Source: JAGNRR01 sp965230665 (GTDB lineage Bacteria > Bacteroidota > Bacteroidia > Chitinophagales > Chitinophagaceae). Taken from it: a stretch of DNA of 64,000 bases. Each line of letters starts with the position of its first letter. The stretch's first letter is position 1. The notes under the pieces are model-generated. The model was given only the letters and a program-made list of their open reading frames with translations. It did not search any database and was not told the origin of the DNA. The position numbers and the translations under genes were made by a program. The stretch covers positions 1,674,001 to 1,738,000 of the forward strand of contig CBDDLM010000004.1 in NCBI GenBank assembly GCA_965230665.1. Direction: 5' to 3'. Shown here piece by piece: positions 41,407 to 50,389 of the stretch.

Positions 41407-41446
41407 TTGTATATACAAATGTATATCAATTTGTTTAAAGAAACAA
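41407..41446 (-). promoter_or_regulatory. FMN reductase promoter with MarR operator
   Basis: On the minus strand a TTG (41444-41446), a 20-nt gap and TACATTTG (41416-41423) form a standard Bacteroidota promoter; the operator TTGTATATACAA (41407-41418) begins inside the -7 box, so a bound repressor would block it. Confidence 0.7.
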
Positions 41447-41480
41447 AAATTTGATTTCATTCTAAGTTATATTCGTAAGG

Positions 41481-42407
41481 ATGCCAGACAGTTTGCTCTT
41501 ACTTGTTTTAGCCTTTGTAGCTAGCTTAGGCGTTTTAGTTTTTGCATCGAACAAATTTATTGAGGCATCAGAGAAGTTAGGACGGGCATTAGGATTGCCT
41601 CCTTTCGTGATTGGTGTAACAGTTGTTGCGTTAGGTACTTCTCTGCCAGAACTGGTTTCTTCTGTCTTAGCCGTATTGCATCATAATTCTGAAATTGTAG
41701 TTGGAAATATTATCGGTTCTAATGTCACCAATATTCTTTTGATTATCGGTTCCGTTGCCTTTTTAGGAAGATCAATTCATATTCGATTTGATTTTAAGAA
41801 GGTCGATTTGCCATTTCTGGTTGGTACTGCACTATTCCTTCTTTACGCGATTTGGGATTTAAAGATTGTTTTTTGGGAAGGCTTAGTTTTACTTTTATCG
41901 ACTTTAGTTTATATTGTTCTTTCGCTAAGAAAAGGGAAAGATCTGAGTGATCAAGAACCTCCTAAGGTAACAACCGGTATGATCATTTGGTTGTTTCTTG
42001 GTGGAACTGGAGTTTATTTCGGGGCGCGATACAATATCCAAAGCGTTATACAAATAGGAGATTTTTTACAAGTTCCTCCTGCGATTATAGCACTTACGGC
42101 AGTGGCTTTAGGTACGTCACTCCCGGAGCTATTTGTAAGTTTAGCTGCTTTGAGAAAGGGGAAGGCAGAGATCGCTATTGGTAATGTACTAGGTTCTAAT
42201 ATCTATAATATTCTTGCCGTTGGGGGGATTAGTAGAATGGTAGGTGCCATTCAGGTTCCCTCCGAAATGAAAAATGTGAGCATCTTTATTTTATTGGGAG
42301 CCACAGCTCTTTTTTCATTTATGTTATGGAATAAACATTTAAATAGAATAGAAGGCGTTATTCTGCTTTTAAGCTATGCGCTATTCTTGTGGTTTTCATT
42401 CGCATAA
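41481..42407 (+). CDS. calcium/sodium antiporter (CaxA/NCX family)
   Basis: A 308-residue protein with the internal repeat of the CaCA family: VVALGTSLPELVSSVLAVLH followed by GNIIGSNVTNILLIIG, and again AVALGTSLPELFVSLAALRK followed by GNVLGSNIYNILAVGG. About ten membrane helices. It exchanges calcium for sodium or protons across the inner membrane. It opens the plus-strand block but is not clearly linked to respiration. Confidence 0.92.
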   Translation: MPDSLLLLVLAFVASLGVLVFASNKFIEASEKLGRALGLPPFVIGVTVVALGTSLPELVSSVLAVLHHNSEIVVGNIIGSNVTNILLIIGSVAFLGRSIHIRFDFKKVDLPFLVGTALFLLYAIWDLKIVFWEGLVLLLSTLVYIVLSLRKGKDLSDQEPPKVTTGMIIWLFLGGTGVYFGARYNIQSVIQIGDFLQVPPAIIALTAVALGTSLPELFVSLAALRKGKAEIAIGNVLGSNIYNILAVGGISRMVGAIQVPSEMKNVSIFILLGATALFSFMLWNKHLNRIEGVILLLSYALFLWFSFA

Positions 42408-42535
42408 CTTCATATATACGACTTCGATTTCAGGATAATGAATTTGACGATTCGGTCGAAACTTGACATTTATCAACTTACGGTATGAGTATCGTCATTT
42501 TTTTGTCATTTCTTGAGTTGGACCTTTGTATTCTA

Positions 42536-42691
42536 ATGGAAGTACTCATTCTCACTTATATCGCAACGGCCATTTTAGCGGTCACTTTTATAGGGTTCCT
42601 ACTATGGGGGTTGCGTGGTAAACAATTTGACGATGACTACGCTCCACCGCGTAGAATTTTATTTGACAACGAAAACCCTCAAGAGAAATAA
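42536..42691 (+). CDS. ccoS: cbb3 oxidase maturation protein CcoS
   Basis: A short protein from the ATG at 42536 (MEVLILTYIATAILAVTFIG): one membrane helix followed by FLLWGLRGKQFDDDYAPPRR, the CcoS pattern. An in-frame extension upstream is less likely. CcoS is needed for cofactor insertion into the cbb3 oxidase. It is 8 nt before ccoNO. Confidence 0.88.
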   Translation: MEVLILTYIATAILAVTFIGFLLWGLRGKQFDDDYAPPRRILFDNENPQEK

Positions 42692-42699
42692 AAAGAATT

Positions 42700-44838
42700 A
42701 TGGAAAAACAGACGTTCTATTATGATAACAAGATGGTGCGGAATTTTGCCTACGCAACGACCCTTTGGGGTGTGGTAGGTATGTTAGTAGGTGTTGTGAT
42801 TGCCTTTCAACTTGTATTCCCTTCTTTGAATCTAAACTTTGCACCTACTACATTCGGTCGTATGCGTCCGGTTCATACAAATGCAGTCATTTTTGCCTTT
42901 GTAGGAAATGGAATATTTATGGGAGTCTATTATGCATTACCGAGACTGCTAAAGGCCCGAATGTTTAGTGACCTGCTTAGCAAAATCCATTTTTGGGGTT
43001 GGCAATTAATCATCTTGTCAGCAGCTCTGACTTTATGGCTAGGCTTTACCACAGGTAAAGAATATGCCGAGTTAGAATGGCCGATTGATATAGCAATTAC
43101 CCTGATTTGGGTCGTGTTCGGGATTAATATGTTCGGCACGATTCTGAAACGTAGAGAGCGCCACTTATATGTAGCAATTTGGTTTTTTATTGGAACTTGG
43201 GTTACTGTGGCTTTATTACATATTGTAAACTCATTTGAACTTCCCATAAGCTTTATGAAGAGCTACTCTTGGTACGCTGGGGTTCAAGATGCTTTAGTGC
43301 AGTGGTGGTATGGTCATAATGCCGTTGCATTCTTTTTGACGACGCCCTACCTAGGTCTGATGTATTACTTTATACCCAAGGTGTCAAACCGTCCGGTATA
43401 CTCTTATAAGTGGAGTATTATACATTTCTGGGCTTTAATCTTTATTTATATCTGGGCCGGTCCTCACCATCTACTTTATACTTCTTTACCCGATTGGGCA
43501 CAATCTCTGGGAGTGGTATTCAGTATCATGTTAATTCTTCCTTCATGGGGTGGGATGCTTAATGGTCTTTTGACCCTGCGAGGTGCTTGGGATAAAGTAC
43601 GGGAAGATCCCATCTTGAAATTTATGGTCGTAGCCGTAACCTGTTATGGGATGGCTACGTTTGAAGGTCCAATGCTTTCCTTAAAAAGTGTCAATGCGAT
43701 TACGCACTATACCGATTGGACGGTTGCTCACGTACACGTTGGTGCTTTGGGTTGGAATGGCTTCCTAACATTTGGTATTCTATATTGGCTTATACCACGC
43801 ATATTTAAGACACAATTATTCTCTAAGAAATTAGCTTCTATACACTTTTGGATTGGTGTCGTCGGTATTATCATGTATGCCATTCCGATGTATTGGGCAG
43901 GGTTTTCGCAAGGGCTAATGTGGCAGAGTTTTACACCAGAAGGAACCCTAACCTATCAATTTCTAGAAACAGTAACCAGTATTATTCCAATGTATGCTCT
44001 TCGAGCTGTAGGAGGTACTATTTATTTATTAGGAGCTATATTGATGGCTTACAATCTGTTTAAAACAATCAAACAAGGAAGCTTCCAGGCAGAGGAAAAA
44101 ATGGAGGCATATCCTTTAGCGAAGGTTTATAAGAAAACTGGGAATGAATATTGGCATAATTGGATTGAGCGTCGTCCAATACAACTTCTAATTGGAAGTT
44201 TGATTGTTGTTGCGATTGGAGGTGCGATTGAGATTATTCCGACCTTCTTGATTAAATCAAATGTTCCTACAATTGCTGCGGTAAAACCATATACCCCATT
44301 AGAGCTTCATGGTAGAGATATTTACGTGCGCGAAGGTTGTTATACTTGTCACTCACAGATGATTCGACCATTTCGAGATGAAGTCGTGCGATACGGAGAC
44401 TACTCAAAAGCTGGGGAATTTGTTTATGATCACCCGTTCCAATGGGGTAGTAAACGAACTGGGCCAGACTTGGCAAGAGAAGGAGGTAGTAAATTGAGAA
44501 AGAACAACTCATGGCATTATAATCATATGCTTGACCCTCAAGCGGTTTCTGAAGGTTCTATTATGCCGCCATACCCTTGGCTACTCAAGGATGATCTGGA
44601 TATCAGTACAACCGCTGCTAAAATAAGGGCCATGATTACACTTGGGGTTCCTTATGAAAAGGGCTACGACAAGGTGGCGAATAAGGACTTAATGAAGCAA
44701 GCAGAGGAGATCGTAGCGGATTTGAAAAAGGATAAAATCGAAGCAAGTCCAAACAAGGAGATTATTGCCCTAATTGCTTATTTACAAAGATTGGGTCGAG
44801 ATATAGAAAATGTAGAAGTCGATAGCGAACAAAAATAA
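42700..44838 (+). CDS. ccoNO: fused cbb3 oxidase subunits I and II (CcoN-CcoO)
   Basis: A 712-residue fusion. Residues about 1-475 are CcoN, the heme-copper core (YATTLWGVVGMLVGVVIAFQ, VQWWYGHNAVAFFLTTPYLG with a CuB/heme histidine, MLSLKSVNAITHYTDWTVAH and VHVGALGWNGF). From about 490 on is CcoO, anchored by a helix and carrying one heme c site (REGCYTCHSQMIRPFRDEV). The fused form is typical of Bacteroidota. It reduces oxygen at low concentration, taking electrons from cytochrome c. Confidence 0.96.
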   Translation: MEKQTFYYDNKMVRNFAYATTLWGVVGMLVGVVIAFQLVFPSLNLNFAPTTFGRMRPVHTNAVIFAFVGNGIFMGVYYALPRLLKARMFSDLLSKIHFWGWQLIILSAALTLWLGFTTGKEYAELEWPIDIAITLIWVVFGINMFGTILKRRERHLYVAIWFFIGTWVTVALLHIVNSFELPISFMKSYSWYAGVQDALVQWWYGHNAVAFFLTTPYLGLMYYFIPKVSNRPVYSYKWSIIHFWALIFIYIWAGPHHLLYTSLPDWAQSLGVVFSIMLILPSWGGMLNGLLTLRGAWDKVREDPILKFMVVAVTCYGMATFEGPMLSLKSVNAITHYTDWTVAHVHVGALGWNGFLTFGILYWLIPRIFKTQLFSKKLASIHFWIGVVGIIMYAIPMYWAGFSQGLMWQSFTPEGTLTYQFLETVTSIIPMYALRAVGGTIYLLGAILMAYNLFKTIKQGSFQAEEKMEAYPLAKVYKKTGNEYWHNWIERRPIQLLIGSLIVVAIGGAIEIIPTFLIKSNVPTIAAVKPYTPLELHGRDIYVREGCYTCHSQMIRPFRDEVVRYGDYSKAGEFVYDHPFQWGSKRTGPDLAREGGSKLRKNNSWHYNHMLDPQAVSEGSIMPPYPWLLKDDLDISTTAAKIRAMITLGVPYEKGYDKVANKDLMKQAEEIVADLKKDKIEASPNKEIIALIAYLQRLGRDIENVEVDSEQK

Positions 44839-44849
44839 AAACAACTAAA

Positions 44850-45008
44850 ATGAAGTATAAACACTATTTACAAGATGCATTTGGGATAGATATCTACCCA
44901 CTCTTTTCCTTGATTTTGTTTACGGCTGTATTCGCATTTGTAATATTCCTAGTACTCAAGATGCCCAAGAAGAAAATTAAGGATATAAAAGATTTACCAC
45001 TTCAATAA
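44850..45008 (+). CDS. ccoQ: CcoQ/FixQ-like small subunit
   Basis: A 52-residue frame starting MKYKHYLQDAFGIDIYPLFS, with one membrane helix (LILFTAVFAFVIFLVL) and a basic tail. Size, single helix and position between ccoNO and ccoP are those of CcoQ, which helps stabilise the oxidase. Confidence 0.75.
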   Translation: MKYKHYLQDAFGIDIYPLFSLILFTAVFAFVIFLVLKMPKKKIKDIKDLPLQ

Positions 45009-45019
45009 TACGAACAGAC

Positions 45020-46153
45020 ATGAAAAATAAATCAATTGGTATTTTAACGTTATTACTGCTTAGTGCGGTTCCTTTATGGGCTCAGCCCGAACCTACTGAG
45101 TTGGAATCTTTTTTCAGTAATCCACTTCTGATTATATTAGGATGTATTGCTCTTGTATTACTTTTTGTGATTTATGTGATGGCTAAGGTTGCATTAATGA
45201 CCATGAAGAAGAGTTCATCTTCAAAAAAGAAAGAAAGTAATGCTGCTGTTAAAGCAATAGGAGCAATTTTACTTATGCTTTCGAGTTCTTCTGTTTTTGC
45301 AACAAGCCCTGTTGTGGAACAGGCATCTAGTACTTCAGGGTTTACGGGTTCCATTACTACGGAAGCACTTTGGGCAAGTTTGTGCGTCATTGGAATGGAG
45401 GTTTTAGTGATTGCATACCTATATGGTATGATCAGAAGATTCTCAGGAATGAAGGCAGCATCCAAAGCGTCGGCAAGATGGGCTAAAATTTGGGCTAGTT
45501 TCCAAAAATCAACCCCGATCGAACATGAAGGAGATATTGATTTAGGTCATAACTATGATGGGATTCGTGAGTTGGATAACCCTACTCCACCTTGGTGGCG
45601 TTGGGCTTTTGTTGGAACGATGCTTTTCGGAGTAGTGTATATGTATCGTTATCATATTGCCAAAACAGCTCCTTTACAAATTGAAGAACTTAAGATAGCC
45701 ATTGCGAAAGGTGAGGCCGATAAGAAGGCATATCTTGCCACTGCGAAAAATGCCATTGATGAGAGTAATGTAGTAATGTTAGAAGGTGGAGAGCTTTCAG
45801 CTGGAGCTGCTATATTCCAAAAGAACTGCGTAGCTTGTCATGGAGCAGCTGGAGGAGGAAATGCAATTGGACCAAACTTAACCGATGAATACTGGTTGCA
45901 CGGAGGAGGAATCGTAGACATATTTAAGACCGTTAAGTATGGTTGGCCAGAGAAAGGAATGCAATCTTGGCAAGACATGCTTTCCTCATATGAGATGGCG
46001 CAGGTATCGAGCTATGTAAAATCATTGAAAGGGAGTAATCCTCCAAACGGAAAAGAACCGCAGGGTGAAATCTGGAATGATGCAGGGGCCGAAGAAGCAA
46101 CATCTGAAGGAGCATCGGAAGATGCATCTTCTGAAGAAACACAAGAAGGATAG
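45020..46153 (+). CDS. ccoP: cbb3 oxidase subunit III, CcoP
   Basis: A 377-residue protein with an exported N terminus (LLLLSAVPLWA) and several helices before the FixP-type anchor (HEGDIDLGHNYDGIREL, TPPWWRWAFVGTMLFGVV). It carries one heme c motif, NCVACHGAAGGG, with a distal Met region in MQSWQDMLSSYEMAQ. Classical CcoP has two hemes, so this is the one-heme form. The C-terminal tail is acidic (EEATSEGASEDASSEETQEG). Confidence 0.92.
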   Translation: MKNKSIGILTLLLLSAVPLWAQPEPTELESFFSNPLLIILGCIALVLLFVIYVMAKVALMTMKKSSSSKKKESNAAVKAIGAILLMLSSSSVFATSPVVEQASSTSGFTGSITTEALWASLCVIGMEVLVIAYLYGMIRRFSGMKAASKASARWAKIWASFQKSTPIEHEGDIDLGHNYDGIRELDNPTPPWWRWAFVGTMLFGVVYMYRYHIAKTAPLQIEELKIAIAKGEADKKAYLATAKNAIDESNVVMLEGGELSAGAAIFQKNCVACHGAAGGGNAIGPNLTDEYWLHGGGIVDIFKTVKYGWPEKGMQSWQDMLSSYEMAQVSSYVKSLKGSNPPNGKEPQGEIWNDAGAEEATSEGASEDASSEETQEG

Positions 46154-46238
46154 TTTGGTCTTTAAGATCTTCAGTTGAAATACAAGATCAGACATTGCTA
46201 TAAGAAGATTATAAATAGCTCAAGGGAGTTGATAGAAT

Positions 46239-47651
46239 ATGCCAACAGAGAAAGCCATACAAGAGGCTAAAAGCTATCGTGATAAAATATCAACCGTTGA
46301 TAAGAAAACGGGAAAACGACTTTGGATCTTTGCTAAGAAACCATTCGGAAAATTATATAATCTTCGTACCTATGTGTCTTGGGTTTATATTCTATTGTTC
46401 TTTGCAGCACCTTTTATTAAAATTAACGGGAATCCACTATTACTACTAAATATTCCGGAAGCAAAGTTCTCAATCTTTGGTGTCATGTTCTGGCCACAAG
46501 ACTTCTTTATTTTTGGTTTGGGGATGCTGACTTTTATTGTTTTCGTTATTCTGTTTACGCTTGTTTTTGGGAGAGTGTTTTGTGGTTGGGTTTGTCCACA
46601 AACGATTTTTATGGAAATGATTTTTCGTAAAATAGAGTATGCCATTGAAGGGGATATGGGGAAACAGAAAGTACTAAGTCGTCAGAAATGGGACACTGAA
46701 AAAATCATCAAAAAGGGTTCTAAGCATATTATCTTTTTTCTACTTTCTTTTTTAATTGCTTGTACGTTTTTAGCTTACATTATAGGCGTCGGTGCTGTTC
46801 GAGAATTTATTTTTTCACCGAGTAATAATATTCCTGGATTTATCGCGCTTATAATATTTACTGCAGTTTTTTATGGAGTATATGCTTATATACGTGAAAT
46901 CGTTTGCACCAATATTTGCCCTTATGGTCGTCTCCAAGGTGTTTTAATGGACAAAGATTCTATAGTAGTAGCCTATGACTATGAACGCGGTGAAGGGCGT
47001 GGAAAATTTAGAAAGGATCGAGATCCTGCTTTAGGAGATTGTATTGATTGTCACCAATGTGTAGATGTTTGTCCGACCGGGATTGATATAAGAAATGGCA
47101 CACAATTAGAGTGTGTAAATTGTACAGCCTGTATTGATGTTTGTAATTTTATGATGGATAAGGTTGGCTTTGAAAAAGGGTTGATTCGTTATGCTTCTGA
47201 GAATAGTATTAAGAATAAACTGAAGTTAACTGTAACAACTCGAATAAAAGTATTCTCGGCTATACTCATCTTACTAATTGGTATTATGTCGTTTACTTTG
47301 GCATCGAGAAAAGATCTTGGAGCGACTATTTTGCGTGCCCAAGGTAAGATGTACTACGAATTGCCAGAGAATAAAATCGGAAACTTGTATACCTTGAAGT
47401 TGCACAACAAAACAAACGAGAAACTTGAGATTGAAATACAAACACGTAATAAGAATGCAACCATTAGAATGATTGGTGATAAGCTTTTCGCAATCCCTAA
47501 AGAGAGTAAAAAATCTTGTACATTTTTTATTGATTGTGATCGTGATTATATTAAAGATTACAAAACCGAAATGGATGTTATCATTAAGGCAAATGGAAAA
47601 ACAAGTAGAGTTATTACTGCAAAATTTATAGGACCTTTTAAAATAGATTAG
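46239..47651 (+). CDS. ccoG: cytochrome c oxidase accessory protein CcoG
   Basis: A 470-residue membrane protein with polyferredoxin features: GWVCPQTIFMEMIFRK after the third helix, then two 4Fe-4S motifs CIDCHQCVDVCPTG and CVNCTACIDVCNFM. The C-terminal 150 residues form an Ig-like periplasmic domain. CcoG is thought to reduce copper for insertion into the cbb3 oxidase. Followed by ccoH at 3 nt. Confidence 0.94.
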   Translation: MPTEKAIQEAKSYRDKISTVDKKTGKRLWIFAKKPFGKLYNLRTYVSWVYILLFFAAPFIKINGNPLLLLNIPEAKFSIFGVMFWPQDFFIFGLGMLTFIVFVILFTLVFGRVFCGWVCPQTIFMEMIFRKIEYAIEGDMGKQKVLSRQKWDTEKIIKKGSKHIIFFLLSFLIACTFLAYIIGVGAVREFIFSPSNNIPGFIALIIFTAVFYGVYAYIREIVCTNICPYGRLQGVLMDKDSIVVAYDYERGEGRGKFRKDRDPALGDCIDCHQCVDVCPTGIDIRNGTQLECVNCTACIDVCNFMMDKVGFEKGLIRYASENSIKNKLKLTVTTRIKVFSAILILLIGIMSFTLASRKDLGATILRAQGKMYYELPENKIGNLYTLKLHNKTNEKLEIEIQTRNKNATIRMIGDKLFAIPKESKKSCTFFIDCDRDYIKDYKTEMDVIIKANGKTSRVITAKFIGPFKID

Positions 47652-47654
47652 ATT

Positions 47655-48095
47655 ATGAACTGGGGATGGAAATTAGCAATAGGAAGTGCACTTTTTATGA
47701 CGATGATTATTTACTTCGTTGCAAAGAGTTTTCAAAACGAAACTCATTTGGTTTCTAAAGATTACTATGAAGAAGAACTGAACTTTCAGAAGAAAATGAA
47801 TGCAACTAAAAATGCACGTGACCTAAAATTAAAGAAGGAAATAACCTTTGACATAGAAGGTGAACAAATACGAATTTTGTATCCTAATCTTTTTGTGGGG
47901 AATGGAAGTGAAGGAGAAATTTTGTTTTACAAGCCTATGAATGCGCATCATGATCGAACCTTTAAATGTGATTTAACGAAAGCAGAGCAGGTAATTGCCA
48001 AGAACAATCTAAAGCCAGGTCGTTATTTTGCAAGAACGAATTTAAAAAAAGGAGACAAAGAGTATTTTTTTGAGCAAAGAATAACGGTTCAGTAA
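47655..48095 (+). CDS. ccoH: FixH/CcoH-family protein
   Basis: A 146-residue protein with one N-terminal membrane helix (IGSALFMTMIIYFVAKSF) and a periplasmic part opening ETHLVSKDYYEEELNFQKKM, the FixH pattern. It is required for assembly or stability of cbb3 oxidase. Its stop overlaps the start of the next gene by 1 nt. Confidence 0.88.
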   Translation: MNWGWKLAIGSALFMTMIIYFVAKSFQNETHLVSKDYYEEELNFQKKMNATKNARDLKLKKEITFDIEGEQIRILYPNLFVGNGSEGEILFYKPMNAHHDRTFKCDLTKAEQVIAKNNLKPGRYFARTNLKKGDKEYFFEQRITVQ

Positions 48096-48814
48096 TGCTA
48101 GCATCTGCCATAGCTGGATTTACATTAGGGATACTTGGAGGGTTCCATTGTATTGGAATGTGTGGCCCTCTTATTATCACAATTCCTTTTCAGGTATTGT
48201 CATCTAAGACAAAAAAGATAGTCGCCTATATCTTGTATGGGAGTGGTAAAACCTTGGCCTACATGAATTTGGGCTTACTCGTTGGTTTAGTTGGTGGTCA
48301 AGCTAGACAAATACATGCTCAACGATACGTTAGTATAATTGCTGGTCTTTTACTGTTATTGACTGCTTTACTTCCTATTGTTTTTAAACGGATAAATTTT
48401 CAACCTGCGTTTATGACTCGTTTTACCAATTGGGTCAACAAGAACATTGCTTTGCAGTTCAAAAATCAAAAACTGTACTCTTTCGGCATAATTGGATTCC
48501 TAAATGGATTACTACCTTGTGGATTGGTTTATGTCGCCATTGCGGCCTCGGTAAGCGCCAGTTGTACAGCTCATTCCGTCATTTTGATGCTCTTCTTTGG
48601 TATCGCAACTATGTTAAGCCTTACTGTATTTTCACTAGTATTTCAGCTGTTACCAATAAATATAAGAGGTAAGCTCCGCAAATTATTTCCATATTTAATA
48701 ATAGGAACAGCGCTATTACTCATATTAAGAGGAATGCAGTTAGGTATTCCGTACCTCTCCCCGATTTTTGATAGTAGTGCGTCGGAATGCGGTCATAGTT
48801 GTTGTGGTGGGTAA
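48095..48814 (+). CDS. SafE/TauE-like (CcoI-operon DUF2) membrane protein
   Basis: A 239-residue protein with about six membrane helices. It opens AIAGFTLGILGGFHCIGMCG, the heavy-metal-type GGxHCxGMCG motif seen in proteins encoded with cbb3 genes. It ends with a cysteine/histidine tail (SSASECGHSCCGG). Likely involved in copper or other metal handling for the oxidase; no transport substrate can be set. It closes the cbb3 unit. Confidence 0.82.
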   Translation: MLASAIAGFTLGILGGFHCIGMCGPLIITIPFQVLSSKTKKIVAYILYGSGKTLAYMNLGLLVGLVGGQARQIHAQRYVSIIAGLLLLLTALLPIVFKRINFQPAFMTRFTNWVNKNIALQFKNQKLYSFGIIGFLNGLLPCGLVYVAIAASVSASCTAHSVILMLFFGIATMLSLTVFSLVFQLLPINIRGKLRKLFPYLIIGTALLLILRGMQLGIPYLSPIFDSSASECGHSCCGG

Positions 48815-49015
48815 CTTTTTTCACCTTCTCGTTTTGATGAAATCATGAAGTTTTTTGATCAATGTTCATAAATCCCCAATTGTCATCAAAAAACATTTGT
48901 CATATTATTCTTTTTAAGAAAAAACTAATTAGCCGTATGTACTATATTTATTGACTTTTAGCCCATTTGGTCCACTTTTTTTTTGACTCAATAAACTGTC
49001 ATATTTTCTTGACAA

Positions 49016-49051
49016 TTGTTGATAAATTTACACATTCCAACATTACCTTTG
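49016..49051 (+). promoter_or_regulatory. promoter of the act-cox operon
   Basis: TACCTTTG (49044-49051) fits TAnnTTTG and TTG at 49019-49021 lies 22 nt upstream. It is 32 nt before the actA start and within a 269-nt gene-free, AT-rich stretch (48815-49083) with nothing else clear. Confidence 0.65.
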
Positions 49052-49083
49052 CGGGAACTTTTTTTTAACATAAAACTATACAA

Positions 49084-50361
49084 ATGCGCATACCACAGTG
49101 TAGAGTTCATATTAGAATATTAACAGTTTTTGTTTTTACTACTTTATTTTCCTTATTCGCATTTAATGCTGATGCTCAAGATGGGAAAGCCCTCTTTTCA
49201 GCAAATTGTGCATCATGCCACCACCCAACAAAAGATGGTACTGGCCCTGCTCTTAAAGGAGTAGATGGTCGTGTTCCTAGTCAGGAGTGGTTATATAAGT
49301 GGGTTAAAAATTCAGCTGCGGTTATTGCTTCTGGTGATAAATATGCGAACGACATATATAATGAGTGGAACAAAACTGCAATGACAGCGTTCCAAAGTTT
49401 GAAAAACGAAGAAATTGATGCCATTATAACTTATGTTAACTCTTACGAAGATAAAAAGCCTACAGTAGCTGCTGGTGGCGGTGGTGCGGCCCAAGCTGAC
49501 CCAGGAGGCAATACATGGCTATATGCATTGCTTACACTTGTTCTTTTACTAGCTGCTTTCCTACTATCACAGGTGAATAAAATGCTTAATAAAAGCACCA
49601 ATGATAAACTAGGTTTACCTACAGCAAAATCAATCCCTTTTTATAGAAATAAAGTATATATAGCAATAGCTGGAATCATATGTTTTATTGGTTTAGGTGT
49701 TTGGTTGTCAAAAGGAGGTGTGAATATGGGTCGTCAACAAGGTTATATGCCTGAACAACCTATTTTCTACTCTCATAAAGTGCACGCTGGTATCAATCAG
49801 ATTAATTGTCAGTATTGTCACAGTGGAGCTGAAAAAGGTCGCCATGCCATGATTCCTAGTACGAATGTGTGTATGAATTGCCATAAGCAGATTAATGAAT
49901 ATACTGGAGAAGCTGAACATCCGCTATACACCGCTGAAGGGGTAAAAGTGGACGGAACTGCAGAGATTCAGAAACTATATGAATATGCTGGATGGGACCC
50001 TGCTAAAAAAGCATACAATCGTGATGCAGAGGGAAATATTCTAGCTAAACCTATGAACTGGGTTAAAATACATAATCTACCAGATCATGTTTATTTTAAC
50101 CACTCACTTCACGTTGTGTCTGGTAAGGTTCAATGTCAACAATGTCATGGAGATATTCAGGAAATGGATGAAGTGAAGCAGGTTGCAGAGTTGAGCATGG
50201 GATGGTGTATTAATTGTCATCGCGAAACAGATGTACAATTTGCTGACAACCATTACTACTCAATATTTGAGAAGTATCATAAAGAAATAAAAGAAGGTAA
50301 GAGAGAAAGTGTGAAAGTGAGTGATATAGGAGGTTTGGAATGTCAAAAATGCCACTATTAA
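49084..50361 (+). CDS. actA: alternative complex III cytochrome c subunit ActA, six hemes
   Basis: A 425-residue exported multiheme cytochrome. An N-terminal monoheme domain has ANCASCHHP (about 40), followed by a hydrophobic segment (YALLTLVLLLAAFLLSQ) and a second one (VYIAIAGIICFIGLGVWL). Then come five sites: CQYCH, CMNCH, CQQCH, CINCH and CQKCH near the very end. The five C-terminal hemes match ActA, the pentaheme electron outlet of alternative complex III; the N-terminal heme domain is extra. It starts the act operon. Confidence 0.93.
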   Translation: MRIPQCRVHIRILTVFVFTTLFSLFAFNADAQDGKALFSANCASCHHPTKDGTGPALKGVDGRVPSQEWLYKWVKNSAAVIASGDKYANDIYNEWNKTAMTAFQSLKNEEIDAIITYVNSYEDKKPTVAAGGGGAAQADPGGNTWLYALLTLVLLLAAFLLSQVNKMLNKSTNDKLGLPTAKSIPFYRNKVYIAIAGIICFIGLGVWLSKGGVNMGRQQGYMPEQPIFYSHKVHAGINQINCQYCHSGAEKGRHAMIPSTNVCMNCHKQINEYTGEAEHPLYTAEGVKVDGTAEIQKLYEYAGWDPAKKAYNRDAEGNILAKPMNWVKIHNLPDHVYFNHSLHVVSGKVQCQQCHGDIQEMDEVKQVAELSMGWCINCHRETDVQFADNHYYSIFEKYHKEIKEGKRESVKVSDIGGLECQKCHY

Positions 50362-50389
50362 TATTAATAAATAATTGGAGCGAAATAAT

